Shown: positions 34,104 to 46,440, counted from the stretch's first letter. The stretch is 64,000 bases of DNA from Schistosoma haematobium (GCF_000699445.3 NC_067201.1:22696533-22760532); one strand, 5' to 3'. A program made the numbers and translations. Notes: generated from the sequence alone by a model not told the origin.

Positions 34104-37100
34104 TTACTTACTTACGCCTGTTACTCCTAATGGAGCATAGGCCGCCGACCAGCATTCTCCACCCCACTTTGTCCTGGGTCTTCTTTTCTAGTTCCATCCA
34201 ATTTTTGTCCATTTCTCTCATGTCCATCTCCATTTCCCGGCGTATTGTGTTCTTTGGTCTTCCTCTTCTCCTTTGACCTTCAGGATCCCATGTGAGGGCT
34301 TGTCTTGCGACGCAGTTGGGTGCTTTCCTCAATGTGTGTTCTATCCACTTCCAACGCTTCTTCCTGATTTCTTCCTCCGCTGGGATCTGGTTTGTTATTT
34401 CCCACAGTTAGTTGTTGCTAATAGTGTCCGGCCAATAGATCTGAGGTATTTTGCGTAAACAACTGTTAATAAACACCTGTATTTTCTGCATGATGGCTTT
34501 TGTAGTTCTCCAGGTTTCTGCCCCATACAGTAGAACTGTCTCGACATTTGTATTGAAAATCCTGACCTTGGTGTTGGTTGACAGTTGCTTTGAGTTCCAG
34601 ATGTTCCTCAGTTGTAAATATGCTGCTCTTGCTTTGCCAATCCGCGCATTCACATCTGCATCATATCCACCGTGTTCATCAATGATGCTGCCCAAATACG
34701 TAAAGGTATTTACATCTTCCAAATCTTCCCCGTCAATTGTGATTGGATTGGTGCATTCTGTGTTGTATTGGAGAATCCTGCTTTTCCCTTTGTGTATATT
34801 GAGACCTATTGCTGCTGAGGCTGCTGCCACACTGTTCGTCTTCTCCTGCATCTGTTGTTGCGTTTGATATAGAAGGGCCAGATCGTCTGTGAAGTCTAGA
34901 TCATCCAACTGCATCTTAGATGTCAATTGTATCTCGAGCTTCCCTTCAGACGTTGACGTCTTCATGATCCAGTCGATCACCAGGAGAAAGAGAAAGGGTG
35001 AGAGTAAGCAGCCTTGCCTGACACCGCTCTTCACTTCGAACGACTTTGTCAACTGTCCTCCATGCACAATTTTGCAGTTTGATCCATCATATGAGTTCTG
35101 TATGTTATTGACTATCTTCTGAGGCACGCCGTAGTGTCGAAGAAGTTTCCATAGTGTTGTTCTGTCCACGCTATCAAATGCCTTTTCGTAGTCAATGAAG
35201 TTGGTGTAGATTGATGAAATTCATTCAATTGATTGTTCCACAATGATCCGTAGAGTTGCGATTTGGTCTGTACACGATCTATCCTTACGGAATCCTGCCT
35301 GTTGGTCACGAAGTTGGGCGTCTACGCAGTCCTTCATCCTGTTTAACAATACCCTGTTGAAGACTTTTCCCGGTATTGAGAGAAGAGTGATGCCTCTGTA
35401 GTTATCACACTTGCTGAGATCGCCTTTCTTCGGTAGTTTGATCAGAAGTCCTTCTTTCCAGTCTGTTGGTACTTGTTCCTCATCCCAAATCTTATTCAAG
35501 AGAATGTGGAGTATCCTTGCAGTTGCCGCTACGTCTGCTTTTAGTGCCTCTGCTGGGATGTTGTCCGGTCCTGCTGCTTTGCCACTCTTGATTTGTCTGA
35601 TGGCCATGCTGATTTCTTCAATTGTTGGTGGGCCAACATAGATTGGGAGGTCCGTGGGTGCTGCTTCGATGTTGGGTGGGTTCAGTGGAGCTGGTCGATT
35701 CAAGAGTTCTTTGAAGTGTTCTACCCACCTGTTTTGTTGCTCTTCAATGTTGTTGAATACCTTGCCTTCCTTGCTTTTCACTGGTCGATCTGGTTTGTGG
35801 CGATTTCCAGAGAGTTTCCTTGTCGTGTCATACAATTGTCTCATGTTTCCTTCTCTTGCAGCCTTTTCCGCCGTCGTTGCTAAATCTTCCACATATTTAC
35901 GTTTGTCGGTTCTGATGCTCCTCTTCACTTGTTTGTTTATTTCCGTGTATTCAGCTTGTGCCTTGGCTTTTTCTGCTCTTGTTCGGCTGGTATTGATCGC
36001 TGCCTTCTTGTTCCTCCTTTCTAGAATCTTATCCAGTGTACCAACAGTGATCCATTCCTTGTGGTGGTGCTTCTTGTGACCCAGGACCTCATGACATGTT
36101 GAAGTGATTGCCTCTTTGATCCCCTTACAGTTGCTATCCACAGTAGTTCCTTCTCCATTGAGTAGATCATGAAAGGCCTGGAACTTGTTACTGAGGACTA
36201 TCTTGAATTTGTTGAGTTTGTTAGTATCCAGGAGAAAGGCCGTATTGAACTTTTGTGATACTGTCCGCCCCGTTGTCCAGTGCTTCTTGAGTTTCAATTT
36301 CATCTTGGCGACCAGTAAGTGATGATCTGATGCTATATCAGCTCCTCTCTTGGTTCTCACGTCCTCTATAGTCCTCCTGAACGTTTTGTTGATGCAAATA
36401 TGGTCGATTTGGTTTTGTGTAGAGTGATCCGGTGAAGTCCATGTGGTTTTGTGTATGCGTTTATGTGGGAATATGGTGCCGCCTATGACCAGCTTATTGA
36501 AGGCATATAGATTTGCAAATCTCTCACCATTTTCGTTTCTTTCTCCCAGTCCGTGTCGTCCCATGATGTCTTCATATCCAGTGTTGTTCGTTCCAACCTT
36601 GGCGTTGAAATCTCCCATCAGAATGGTCAGGTCCTTTGTTGGGCACTTCTCGACTATTGACTGCAGCCTATCGTAGAATTGATCTTTAGCGTCTTCATTG
36701 TAGTCGTTGGTAGGCGCATAGCATTGGATGATGTTCATTGAAATGCCCTCTTTCTTTGTTTTATACGAGGCTTTGATGATCCTTGGTCCATGAGATTCCC
36801 ATCCTATGAGCGCATTTTGCGCTTGTTTGGACAGCATCAATGCAATTCCTTGTGTATGTTGTGCATTTTCTTCTTCATGGCCGGAGTATAACAGGAGCTC
36901 TCCTGTAGTTAGTCGTTGTTGTCCAACTTCTGTCCAACGTGTTTCACTGATCCCAAGTAACTCTAGGTTGTATCTTCTCCTTTCTGCAGCAATTTGAAAG
37001 GCTCTCCCGGTGTCCCACATTGTACAAACATTCCATGTACCTAAATAAATGGTCGCTCTGGTTGTCAGAAGGGGCATCGGCCTCGTAACTTCCGAAGGGA

Positions 37101-37316
37101 TTCGGCTTTCATCATGAGGCGTCATAATTCTTCTAAATGAAGACCTTCTGACTCCCAGGGGAGAGTATAAAAGGTTTAAATAATTTTTTCTGGTTAGCGT
37201 TTTTTTAGCGAGTTAGTTTTCTACGGGATGAGGACGCTAATCCCATGCCCAACATTACACTTTTATCCGGGCTTGGGGCTGGCAGTAGCCCCCGGAGGGA
37301 CTCCAGGCGGAGTTGT
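34104..37316 (-). mobile_element. Nearly intact RTE-clade LINE (SR2-like)
   Basis: Length 3213 bp, flanked by a perfect 11-bp target-site duplication GACTGGTGTAC at 34093-34103 and 37317-37327. On the minus strand it starts with a GC-richer 5' UTR (ACAACTCCGCCTGGAGTCCC), carries one long coding frame (37125-34108) and ends in a GTAA repeat tail (CGTAAGTAAGTAAGTA), typical of RTE elements. It inserted between exon 1 and exon 2 remnants of GH27 pseudogene B. The element looks full length. The name SR2-like is by remembered resemblance only. Confidence 0.85.
34108..37125 (-). pseudogene. LINE endonuclease-reverse transcriptase ORF with two nonsense codons
   Basis: About 1005 codons in one continuous frame interrupted only by a TGA at 35223-35221 (after VEQSIE) and a TAA at 34410-34408 (after DTISNN). 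The frame is the same on both sides of each stop, so these are point nonsense changes. Domains in order: APE-type endonuclease (GTWNVCTM, SETRW, GDFNAKVG, SDHHLL), a basic linker, RT (LPKKGDLSKCDNYRGITLLS, QAGFRKDRSCTDQI, SGVRQGCLLSPFLF, catalytic FTDDLALL), and a C-terminal region ([16 protein letters not shown]). The usual Ala of the FADD box is Thr here. The protein would act in target-primed reverse transcription. Confidence 0.8.
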
Positions 37317-38489
37317 GACTGGTGTACACATCGATAATTTTAAAAGAGCTTTAAGGATACGTTTCCATTTAAAAAATCATATGCAAAACATATTCCTGCT
37401 ATCTATGAAATCTCCAGTAACTGAATGCACGAAATCAGTCGTTTTCGAAACATGCTGATCTTAGCATTTACATCAGATATAATCTCTATTACAAGTCTAC
37501 CTCCAGTCCACCGTTCCGTAAAAGCTGATTCATATATGAAGTGCACGACTTTTATGATGTCAAAACGGAACTTTAAAACAGGGCAAGTTACTAGCAAAAC
37601 GATAAGTACCAACCTTCATAAGGAACTCTTTCAAGATTCATGAACATCTCAATCATGTCTAAATCACGTGTTTTGGCTGACTAACAGTCATCAACAAGAC
37701 ATATGGATAACCCGAATCTCTTCAAACAATGGATACATATATGTCGGCTGTACGTTTGATGAATCTCTCTCACTGATAAAATCTTCTGAATGGTCCTGAC
37801 AATCATTTTGACTTCGATGTTGTTGCCATGTCATCCAAGTCGCTGGTTGAAATCTGGCTATTCTATTATCCAGACTGGACACACAACTGAGAGTGTGAAT
37901 AAAAAAATACAAAACCAAAACCTTCGAATGTGAATTTCGAACACAATAGGTTTGTAAACATAAGTAACTTTGAGTATTTCGGCGTTTTAACTACTCTCGA
38001 TTTGACGGCTGGTGTTGAACTACTTAGGAGGTAACTTGTGAATATAAGCAGATATTCATTTCTTATTAGAGAAGTCTTAGAATTTGTATCAAAAATTTAT
38101 GATAGGCCACATGGGTAAAAATAAACTGATCGATAGTCAAATTACACATTTCAAAGAAGCAAAACAGTACGCTGTAGAGCGATCAGTTTTATGAATAATG
38201 AAAACTAATACTTGCCAAAGGGAGGGTACATGTAGAGATACACTGTTGTCGGAAACAGATCTTACTCGCTATCCGGTAGACTGAACGACAGTTGAATCAA
38301 AATAAACATACTACTTTTATAGAGTCAACTGATGTTTGATATTAATTAACTGATAAATAAAAACAGCATAACTGAGAGAAATGCTGAAACCTATTTCATG
38401 CAAATTACGTTGCTGGATGTTTTACTTGATGGAATTCACTGTGAGCTAGTAATAAACAGATTGTTATTGTGAATACATGCCAGACTGAA

Positions 38490-39000
38490 ATAAAATGAAC
38501 GTCATACAGGACAAAACATCAGACATCACTACGAGATTAAACAAGCGTTTTGGAATAGGGATAGAACATAAATCAACGAAATCACTTCAAGCAATCCTCC
38601 GCAATCCAAAGGACGAAATGACAAAAAAGGAAAAGCCCGAACATCATCTACAAACTAAATTGTTTCGGACTGTGAAAAACACCACATCGGACTAAAAGGA
38701 CCCCCCTGCCTGCATAAATATCAATTGGCGGTCAAACGCTATGACATACTCTCGATTATATTAACGCATGTGGACAACTGTGAGCACACATTTAACTGGA
38801 AAAATGTTGAGAACTTGGGTATATAGAATTATAAAACACCAGAGAATTTTCAGAAGCTTGACATTCAGATCAATCAGAAGTCAACAAGGACATTGGAATC
38901 CACCCAATTTATTAGCCGATCAAAACAGATATGAACAAATAGAGGACCAAGAAACAAATCAACGAGATACACAATCAAAATAAAGAGGTTAACAATGACA
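38490..39000 (+). mobile_element. Penelope-like element C-terminal (GIY-YIG region) fragment
   Basis: Frames on the plus strand give TTRLNKRFGIGIEHKSTKSL, then, after a shift, HHIG-LKG with KYQLAVKRYDILSIILTHVD and HTFNWKNVENLGI. This spacing follows the linker, GIY-YIG nuclease and distal HxxxxWxxV block of Penelope-like elements. The CxxC block expected just before the nuclease is broken, and there are several stops. It is a dead piece with no RT nearby. Confidence 0.5.
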
Positions 39001-39009
39001 AGATTAAAG

Positions 39010-41210
39010 TCAGTAATGACCAATCAACATCGAGGTCGACAGGACAAGCTGTGAGCCATATGTGGAAAAATTTGAACGCTTTACCATTACCTAAAGTTTG
39101 TGCTAATGAAAGATCCACGGCCAAATTGTCCAACTCAAGGAACAAAACTTTGCTAAAATCACCCGCCTGAGCTACAAATTTTCTTTCTTTCGATACGTCT
39201 CACACTTCTGAGACATTTTACCGACAAACTAATCACGTTCAAGATGTAATTCATCGATATACGTTTAAGGAAATTTGTTTAAAAGTGAAACAAAGATCTA
39301 TATTTCACACTTGAAATCACTTATCTACCTGCTCAATAAACAAAAATATGGCAAAAATTGTTTGATGTGAACTTTAATCTCAATCAAATAAAGCATGGGT
39401 GTGTAAAGCACAGAAGGTGATTATGTAATAATGATTCAGCAATTTTATTACAGAACTATTAGACACCTATTAGGCTGTCAAATATTTAAGGGTTGACGTT
39501 GAAAATATTTGTGCTACTCATGAATTCTCTACATACTGACAACATAGATTTCATACAGTTTATAACATTTACAAGAACACATGAATGTTTTAAGAGTTAT
39601 CAAGCTACCATGAATTCATCTGTACAGATCAAAAGCGTCCAGATTGATAAATTCGTGATCGGAAAGTATGATGTGTATACAAAGCGGTCTTTAATGTTCG
39701 GACTTAAAACCATGTGATGACAGATTATGAAAATATACATGTGAAATGCATGCATCGGTTAGGTTGTTTAGTGACTCAGTTTTGACAAACATTTCACAGA
39801 CATAGACTACTTAGACAGATGCTTAGTTGATGTTCACCTAAAACTGATCTTCACGAATATCGTCAAGTATTGACTTATCATTCTTATTATACTATAACAG
39901 ATATAGATGTACAATTCGAAAACCGTTTATCCCGTCATCTGACAAACGCTTTTACGAGTTAACTGAGTTCTGAACTCGACTTACTATCCCATCTCTATGC
40001 GTTTAACTGAAATATTCCAATAATGACTAAATAAAACAATGATACCTTTACATGTTAATGATAACTATGATGATGTACTTACATACGTTCTTCGTGGAAT
40101 CAAGGTAAACCCTTGAACAGTGCCTATGTTACTCAAAAGTATATGTAGTGAAACTATCGCCCTTCTGTTTAACTTAACTAACGACTTACACCAGCTAAAG
40201 TGTTTTGTATGAGTGAAATGACACTTCTGTGACGTAGAAAGCAATAACAACCCACGAACCTACATACTTCATTCAAGTAGCTTCAACATTCACTACATTT
40301 ATTTACTGACTGAGCAAACAATGTTGATCACCACTGATAATTGTTGAAAACAAGATGAAGTCAGTTTTGTTTGTGCCAATACAGTAATTTCTAAATACAA
40401 TCAGAATTTCTTGTCAAGATGGTCTCGAAGAAACATTCGAGTTAATGAAAGTTTTTTCACGTCCGATCATTTCACAACCGATATATAAATAAGCGGTTAC
40501 GAATACCGACTATGACTAACACTAAGAATAGTCCAAATCAACACACATGATTTAATCTCTGTTTAAAATAAGGTGACGCTACATGGATTCTTTTCACAAC
40601 ACAAATTTATGTTGAACAACTCTTCAAATTTGTGCTACAAAGTCATGTGTTCTCAATGTAACTAACCATACAACTCAATATATATTCACTCTATGTACCT
40701 AAAACAGTGGACAGAATACACTACGGTATAATATTGACTGAAATCCAGTCACTTAGTATTCCTTAACATCTTAAAGGAGAGATCGACATGGAGCAGTACC
40801 TCACGTCTGAATAAACTTAAAAACAAAAAAGAAGTCATGAACAAAATAACACTTGATGAGATGAGCAAGAATACGTTTATCAATAGTGGTCTCATTGAAT
40901 TCACTACTCATCGAATATAACATCAGGTTTTCGTTCATATACTACTGGCTCATTATCATTTTCATTCATGTAAGATCGATCAATAAATCCGTGCGTCACT
41001 GACTACTTCCAATAATTTCAGGGATTACTTCACAACATTACTAAAATATCGATAGTATTTTGCATCGTAGCAAGTGCTTCAACCGAAATAAAATCACATC
41101 ACACTAATGGGATAAGTGACCGAATGGATTGACTTCTAAAACACCATGTATTAAAATAGTTATCTCAATTAAGAACTGTTCAGTTTATATGATATTGAAG
41201 CAATGAAGTG
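39010..41210. other. No gene recognised
   Basis: AT-rich DNA with one isolated 74-codon frame (39493-39717) and no domain. This is the downstream flank of GH27 gene C; no polyadenylation signal could be assigned with confidence. Confidence 0.35.
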
Positions 41211-41216
41211 GATTTC

Positions 41217-42190
41217 TTAAGGCGATAACAATGTCTGAAACGGTCCATCAATTTCTTCAGAAACAGTCTCTAGTTGAACACGTTTAACTCGATACATCAT
41301 TATCCCATTCGGATTGATGGAAATCATAAACTTCTCTCTTCGTTGAATCACTTTCAATTTATCACCATTGAACACATCCAATAATTCAAACTGATCTCCA
41401 GATATCCTATACGATCGTGATTTGAATTCACCAAGACTTGTGTAAAAGTGAATTGGTCCACCACCATCAGTTGTGTAAAGAAAAGCGATTGCCCAACCAA
41501 TTGGATCTCCATCTAATTGTCTCATCCACATCTATATGGGAGAAGCATTCAAACAAACGGAAAGGTTTTGTTCACGTAATGTATTTAAGAAACGTACCAC
41601 CACTTCACCTCATAACATTTGAGGAGGACATGAAATGAAACGCAAGACAATGCACTAGAATGATAAGAACTGTGTCATTTAGAAAAGTGTATAATAGCTT
41701 GAAGCAATTGCTCACTTTCAAATTTGATACGCAGTCGTTAATGGCATATCAACATGGATTTCGATCATTTGTTATCGAGAGTCAACTCCTTGGAAACTGC
41801 ATCCACTACTTTACGAAGTGGTTGGAAGTCACATCACTTTGTCTATTGTCTTACTGTGAATTAAAACCCGTTGATCTAGTTGTGACATGACTGCTCGTCT
41901 GTTTAAGTAGAAATCACAATCAAGTGATTTCGATTTCGTCAAGTTATGATTGGTTAGAACAAAGTCATCCTGTGTTATGCAGTGATGAAGTCTCTAAACC
42001 CACATGTATCGGTTGTTTGGATCTTCACATTGATGTTTAAGATTACATTTGATCAGTCTGTTTTGCTATATGTTTATTCTGCGTGAATTACCTGCATTCA
42101 AATTTTGCCAGTCAATATGAGACTCCAACCCATTACCACTCGTTATACATGTCCTCTAAGTCCTCAGTACCAAACGAAAGATTTGAATAT

Positions 42191-42244
<54 letters not shown>

Positions 42245-43777
42245 GAGATACTATAAAAATCATCCGACTGCACAAGCCAGTGGCTATCTGGACTCAGTAA
42301 CGTAACGAAAGACGGGAAAACGTCTGAAGTACTGTGTTCCAATTTAATTGACAAACATCAAACTTTGATACAGGGACATCCGGCTGACGAGTCCCAAATA
42401 TATCAAGACGCGCGTTCTGGATTCCACTTTTACGCATGATCCATCTCTGTTTCAGATAAATACTCTAACAGCCACATTTTTAAAAGCTTGTTTAAATCTC
42501 TGGAGGATTGTCACTCCAAAGAAGATCACAGTCTTATTTTACTGATATGTCCGAACAAGCACGAAAACGTATTCCACAATTTCACACTGATACACCACAT
42601 TGTTGAAATTTATTAGTACAATAGTATGATAAACTCACTTGTACATCATTTCGTGATCTGATGAATTCCGCCTGATGTCCACCTTTATCCTGATCTATAG
42701 CCAATAAACGTGCATTACGTAACAGAGATACACTGAAATTATCTAACTTTTCCATGTCAGCTGAGATCAATAGTGGAGCAGCAAACATACACCACATACC
42801 CATTTGAACTCGTTTCTGATCATCTGAAAGACCGAAGTTTCCCATCAACAACATATCAGGATCATTCCAATGTCCTGGACCAGCCAACTTCGGTAACACA
42901 TCATTTTGGAGTTTATATGCGTTTATAATACTGATAACCGATGACCAACTATCTTGAACGTCGCCCAGCATACGCCACAAGTTACAATTGTTCTTCAGTT
43001 TCTTCCAGTCAATCAAACTAGTATTTTTCATCCAAGGAATGTAAGCAGGATAACTGCATGAGAACACTATTGGTCTGCCAGTTGCATTCAATAATCTGGA
43101 AAACTTTCCATAGCCCTCTGGCATACTTTCTTGCGGACTGTTACATCCATCCATCTTCACATAATCTGCTTCCCACTTAGCCACACTATCGGCATCCACC
43201 TCCAAATAATTCATACTTCCTGGATAACCTTCACATGTTTGAGTTCCATAATCGAGATATATGCCAAATAGTAGATGTTTAGAATGTAAGTATTGTCCAA
43301 CACTTTTAATGCCCTACAAACGAAACATATCATACAGATTATCAAATTGTGAACCAATCCAAATGGAAATGGTAACCAAACTACGACATTCAAACGAAAA
43401 AACACGAATTATGCACCACATACGAAAGATAATAAATAACAACTCACATTGGGAAATCGTTTATAATCTGCAACTATTTCATTTGTCTTCGAATCCCGTT
43501 TCCATTCTGGCCAACAATCATCTATTATTACATAACGATAACCTAAATCTCTCCAACCATCTAATACTAGTCTGTTAGCAGTACGTTTAATCAACTTTTC
43601 ACTAATACAATCATCTGGGTAGTTGTGACAATCAATTTGACATCGAAATCGTTGCCATGTCATCCAACCCATTGGTGGTAGTGTTGCCATTCCATTATCC
43701 AAACACAATACACATGAGGCAGTGAGAATGAACACTTCCAAAACTATCGTTAAAATGTGATACCTATAAACGAACAA
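41217..43777 (-). CDS. GH27 gene C: secreted alpha-N-acetylgalactosaminidase-type enzyme
   Basis: Three phase-0 exons: 43777-43448, 43313-42639 and 41531-41217, giving 439 residues. A signal peptide (about 1-25, ending near LTASCVLC) leads into LDNGMATLPPMGWMTW. The complete active site is visible: first-domain Trp, Asp-Asp in IIDDCW, the Tyr in GIYLDYG, Cys in QTC, the nucleophile Asp165 in YVKMDGC, Ser197 and Ala200 in SCSYPAY, Arg in NLWR, the acid/base Asp228 in LGDVQDSW, and NDPDML. In this family Ser/Ala at the 2-position pocket favours N-acetylgalactosamine, whereas alpha-galactosidase has Glu/Leu. Expected reaction: retaining hydrolysis of terminal alpha-GalNAc (perhaps also alpha-Gal) from glycoconjugates, in lysosome, tegument or secretions. 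Intron 2 (1107 bp) holds a TA microsatellite and a hammerhead SINE relic. It is the only catalytically complete copy in the window. Confidence 0.9.
42193..42246. repeat. (TA)n microsatellite
   Basis: An uninterrupted run of about 20 TA units followed by TTTATATATG, in intron 2 of GH27 gene C. The open frames across it are low-complexity artefacts. Confidence 0.95.
42265..42470 (+). mobile_element. Sm-alpha-like SINE relic
   Basis: The stretch from AGCCAGTGGCTATCTGGACT to CCATCTCTGTTTCAGATAAA surrounds a hammerhead-like core and resembles, from memory, the schistosome Sm-alpha retroposon/satellite unit. It lies in intron 2 of GH27 gene C, antisense to the gene. No pol III A or B box was recognised, and the 5' end is blurred by the adjoining TA repeat. 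Confidence 0.5.
42375..42428 (+). ncRNA. Degenerate hammerhead ribozyme
   Basis: The order of elements is that of a schistosome hammerhead: a stem I strand (TCCGG), the conserved core CTGACGA (fits CUGANGA) at 42384-42390, GTCCCAAATA for stem II and loop, a GAAA-like box, CGCGCG, then CTGGATTCC completing stem I. The closing strand of stem II reads TATC instead of GGAC, so the stem cannot pair. The GAAA box reads AAGA, and the cleavage triplet GUC reads GUU. It is therefore almost certainly inactive. Confidence 0.65.
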
Positions 43778-44474
43778 TAAAGGCTACATGATGACACAGA
43801 AAGAAACAATTAGTCAATTGAAGTGCTTACACATATGAAGTGTATGTAGGCATAACTTATTACACAATAAATGGTGTGTATTTTCATCTATCAACTTTTA
43901 CTGAAGTAAGTATCATTATACATAAGCGAATAAACAACTAAGTAAATATCTATGTTACAATATGTGAACTATTGTAACGTGTATCAAGTACCGTTGACTA
44001 ATTCTAGTGGTAACGTGGAGAATACAAATATCTGATCAATCCACATATTCAGCGGATGCAATTTAGGAATCACAGATTTTAATCAACCACAGTTAATATC
44101 TCAGTTAATCGAAGACGTCGACCATTTCAACCGAAATTATTGTGTTCCATATTTGAGTGAAATAGATGATTTAAAACATCGCTTATATATTGAAAATTCA
44201 AATACTAGAAAGAAAAGTGTAAACATGTCAAGACCATGTCGACACACACACAGTTCATCTAACTGTGATCTTTATATTGTCAAAATAATGAACAAATATT
44301 CAGAGAGCCATCATTCTCAGACGGCACGTCTTCCAACTGACTATAAGACAGTGTAAAATTATGAGTTGAGGGAGGTGGTAGGAGGAATGATGATTTATGG
44401 GATGGTCTCAGGATTGGATAAACAGTGGTTGGTCAAATGACATTAGTAAAATCCCATATAAACTCGTGATTTTG

Positions 44475-45290
44475 TGCCAACTTAACGAGTAAATAAACGG
44501 TACATAATAATGATGTCAATATTGTAAAGTTAAAATCACTTATTATGACGCTGTTTAATTGACGTAGTTAGTGACCTTTTATACGATAGGCATGGACAAT
44601 AAGCTTTATAGTTTATGTTTTGTACGGACAACCAGCAATCCATGGTCTTATAAGTACTACATGGTGTTTTATTTGTCAGCATGAAAATGTTAAATAGTCG
44701 ATTATTAACATATCGATTGATATTTCTTCGATTAACTTAACGCCACATTGAACTCTCCAAATGATTCCTAAGTATATTTCTCAATTATCGTGTTCAATGT
44801 AAAACCAAAAGTGAAACCATTGAATGAGAGATAAGTTAAAATAAACAAGCAGGAATTTCATTCTCTGTCAACAAGGACTTTGAATGTTTATCGTAAGTGA
44901 GAATCAGTTGTTGGACACTCATTTTATTGAATTCATAACAACAAATTACCTTCTAAAAGAAATCGCATTGAATTTCCATGATTGATACTCTTTGATATGA
45001 TGATTACAAACAAACGATTCCCTCAAATGCTCAGGTACGGCAGAGAAGTAGGGAGAGTACACTCTCTCTCTTCAAATGCCCTCACATAGCCACGAGTATA
45101 TAGCCTCTCCCACGGAAGTCCTAATCACTGCATTCTCGCACCACGGAGTATTGTTTACCGAATTGAGAGGACAGAAAACGAGTAAATAACTGTCGAATGA
45201 TGACAACATCACTGAACCTACATCATCTACTACACCGTGAACACACATAAAACACATAAAATCCTATACTTTTTGAACATTCATAAACAT
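44475..45290. repeat. Left arm of a large inverted repeat
   Basis: In reverse complement this matches 54955-55840 through several blocks: AACGAGTAAATAAACGGTACA, TACGATAGGCATGGACAATAA, GTCAACAAGGACTTTGAATG, CAGTTGTTGGACACTC and CTACACCGTGAACACA. The arms are about 0.8-0.9 kb and 9.7 kb apart. A fragment of repeat R1 (about 45010-45175) is inserted in this arm only. Confidence 0.65.
45025..45180 (+). repeat. R1 repeat 5' fragment, inverted relative to 46258-46425
   Basis: TACGGCAGAGAAGTAGGGAG to GTTTACCGAATTGAGAGGAC is the nearly exact reverse complement of 46258-46425. The two pieces form a local inverted repeat with a 1.1-kb spacer. Confidence 0.7.
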
Positions 45291-45889
45291 CTCAGTCTGT
45301 AATCAATGAGAATAATCATACAAAATTATAGACTCATTACAATCTGAACACGTTTTTGATAATTCAACACACACAATGCAACTGTAAAATGGACTTTAGT
45401 AGACACCTTCAAAACAAATATTCTTATTCAAATACAATTTAATGTTATGCATTTGCAATGTAAAAGTCAAACATAATTCACATTTACAACACTTACATTC
45501 TACTTGAATTATCCAGTTAGCTAAACTATGAACACACACTTATATATGTATATATATCTGATTTATTCCGTATGACATGGTAATTGGTTCAATCAGTCAT
45601 ATCAAACTATTCGTTAATTTGCCAATTGAACTAGTTATCTAGCGGATTAGTTACATGAAATAGAATGAAAACAATTTTCATTCTATTGATCATAGATCAT
45701 GAATCAATAATGTGATTTGGGTGACTGAACTAATTCTATTCTAATATGAACAAATAAAGCGAATCATTCAGTTTTATTCATAATTATGAAGAATGAATTC
45801 AGATTGATTGATTGTTTAATAATTTTATATGATGACAAATGATGAAATGGTATACAATAAAAATAGGCAACTTAAAAGCAATACAGGCA

Positions 45890-46440
45890 AGATTTATTTA
45901 TTATTATTTATTTGAACAAATAAATACTGGCACAATGGAGCCCCAGATACATATGCTCTACATAAATCTCATTTGATTTGTATGAAGGTTGTGATACTGC
46001 TTGGCTGCACAAACCGAAGAAGGTGGTTTACATAGGGGGTCAAACTCGGAGCCTTCGACCTAAAGGTCTGATTTACAAGGCAGTGGAGTATGGTAAGGAG
46101 ATGCAGTCTCATGGTAGTCGGTGATCAACGATTGGTTCATACGCCATTTGTTCCCTCAGGATACTGGAGACCATGTGCACGATTGGTTTGAATTGAGGGT
46201 TTTCCAACTCCCCTAGGTGAACTGTTCGTGTCCACCAACCCGGGTTAAGTGCCGGGCATTCGTTTTCTGTCCTCTCAATTCGGTAAACAATACTCCGCGG
46301 TGCGAGAATGCAGTGAGTAGGACTTCCGTGGGAGAGGCTATATACTCGTGGCTATGTGAGAGCATTTGAAGAGGGAGAGTGTACTCTCCCTACTTCTCTG
46401 CCGTACCAGAGCATTTGAGGGCTTCAAGTATCAATCGTAA
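45890..46440 (-). repeat. Dispersed retroposon-like repeat R1
   Basis: Second long copy of the unit at 27420-28070: shared blocks include GATGCAGTCTCATGGTAG, CATACGCCATTTGTTCC, GGGTTTTCCAACTCCCCTAG and GCAGTGAGTAGGACTTCC. Its ends are AT-rich; no target duplication was determined. Confidence 0.65.

Larger units (their letters stand above)
32373..37918 (-). pseudogene. GH27 pseudogene B, disrupted by a LINE
   Basis: Three separated remnants in gene order on the minus strand. Exon 1: 37918-37745, with LDNRIARFQPATWMTWQQHR matching LDNGMATLPPMGWMTWQRFR of gene C; it shifts frame after ISERD and lacks the LDDCW region. Exon 2: 33608-33425, only the last quarter, with HKRVQMGMWCMFAAPLL and QDKGGHQAEFVRS, while the half with the catalytic residues is missing. 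Exon 3: about 32630-32373, recognisable only at nucleotide level. A 3.2-kb RTE LINE sits between remnants 1 and 2. The exon 1 residues resemble gene C more than A or D, so B probably split from the C lineage. It is dead. Confidence 0.7.

Noticed and set aside
34451..34867. Plus-strand ORF of 138 codons, and others at 35593-36997
   Set aside because: Shadows of the minus-strand LINE ORF, hydrophobic by reverse complement composition.
42105..42354. ORFs with IYIYIY repeats on both strands
   Set aside because: Produced by the TA microsatellite.
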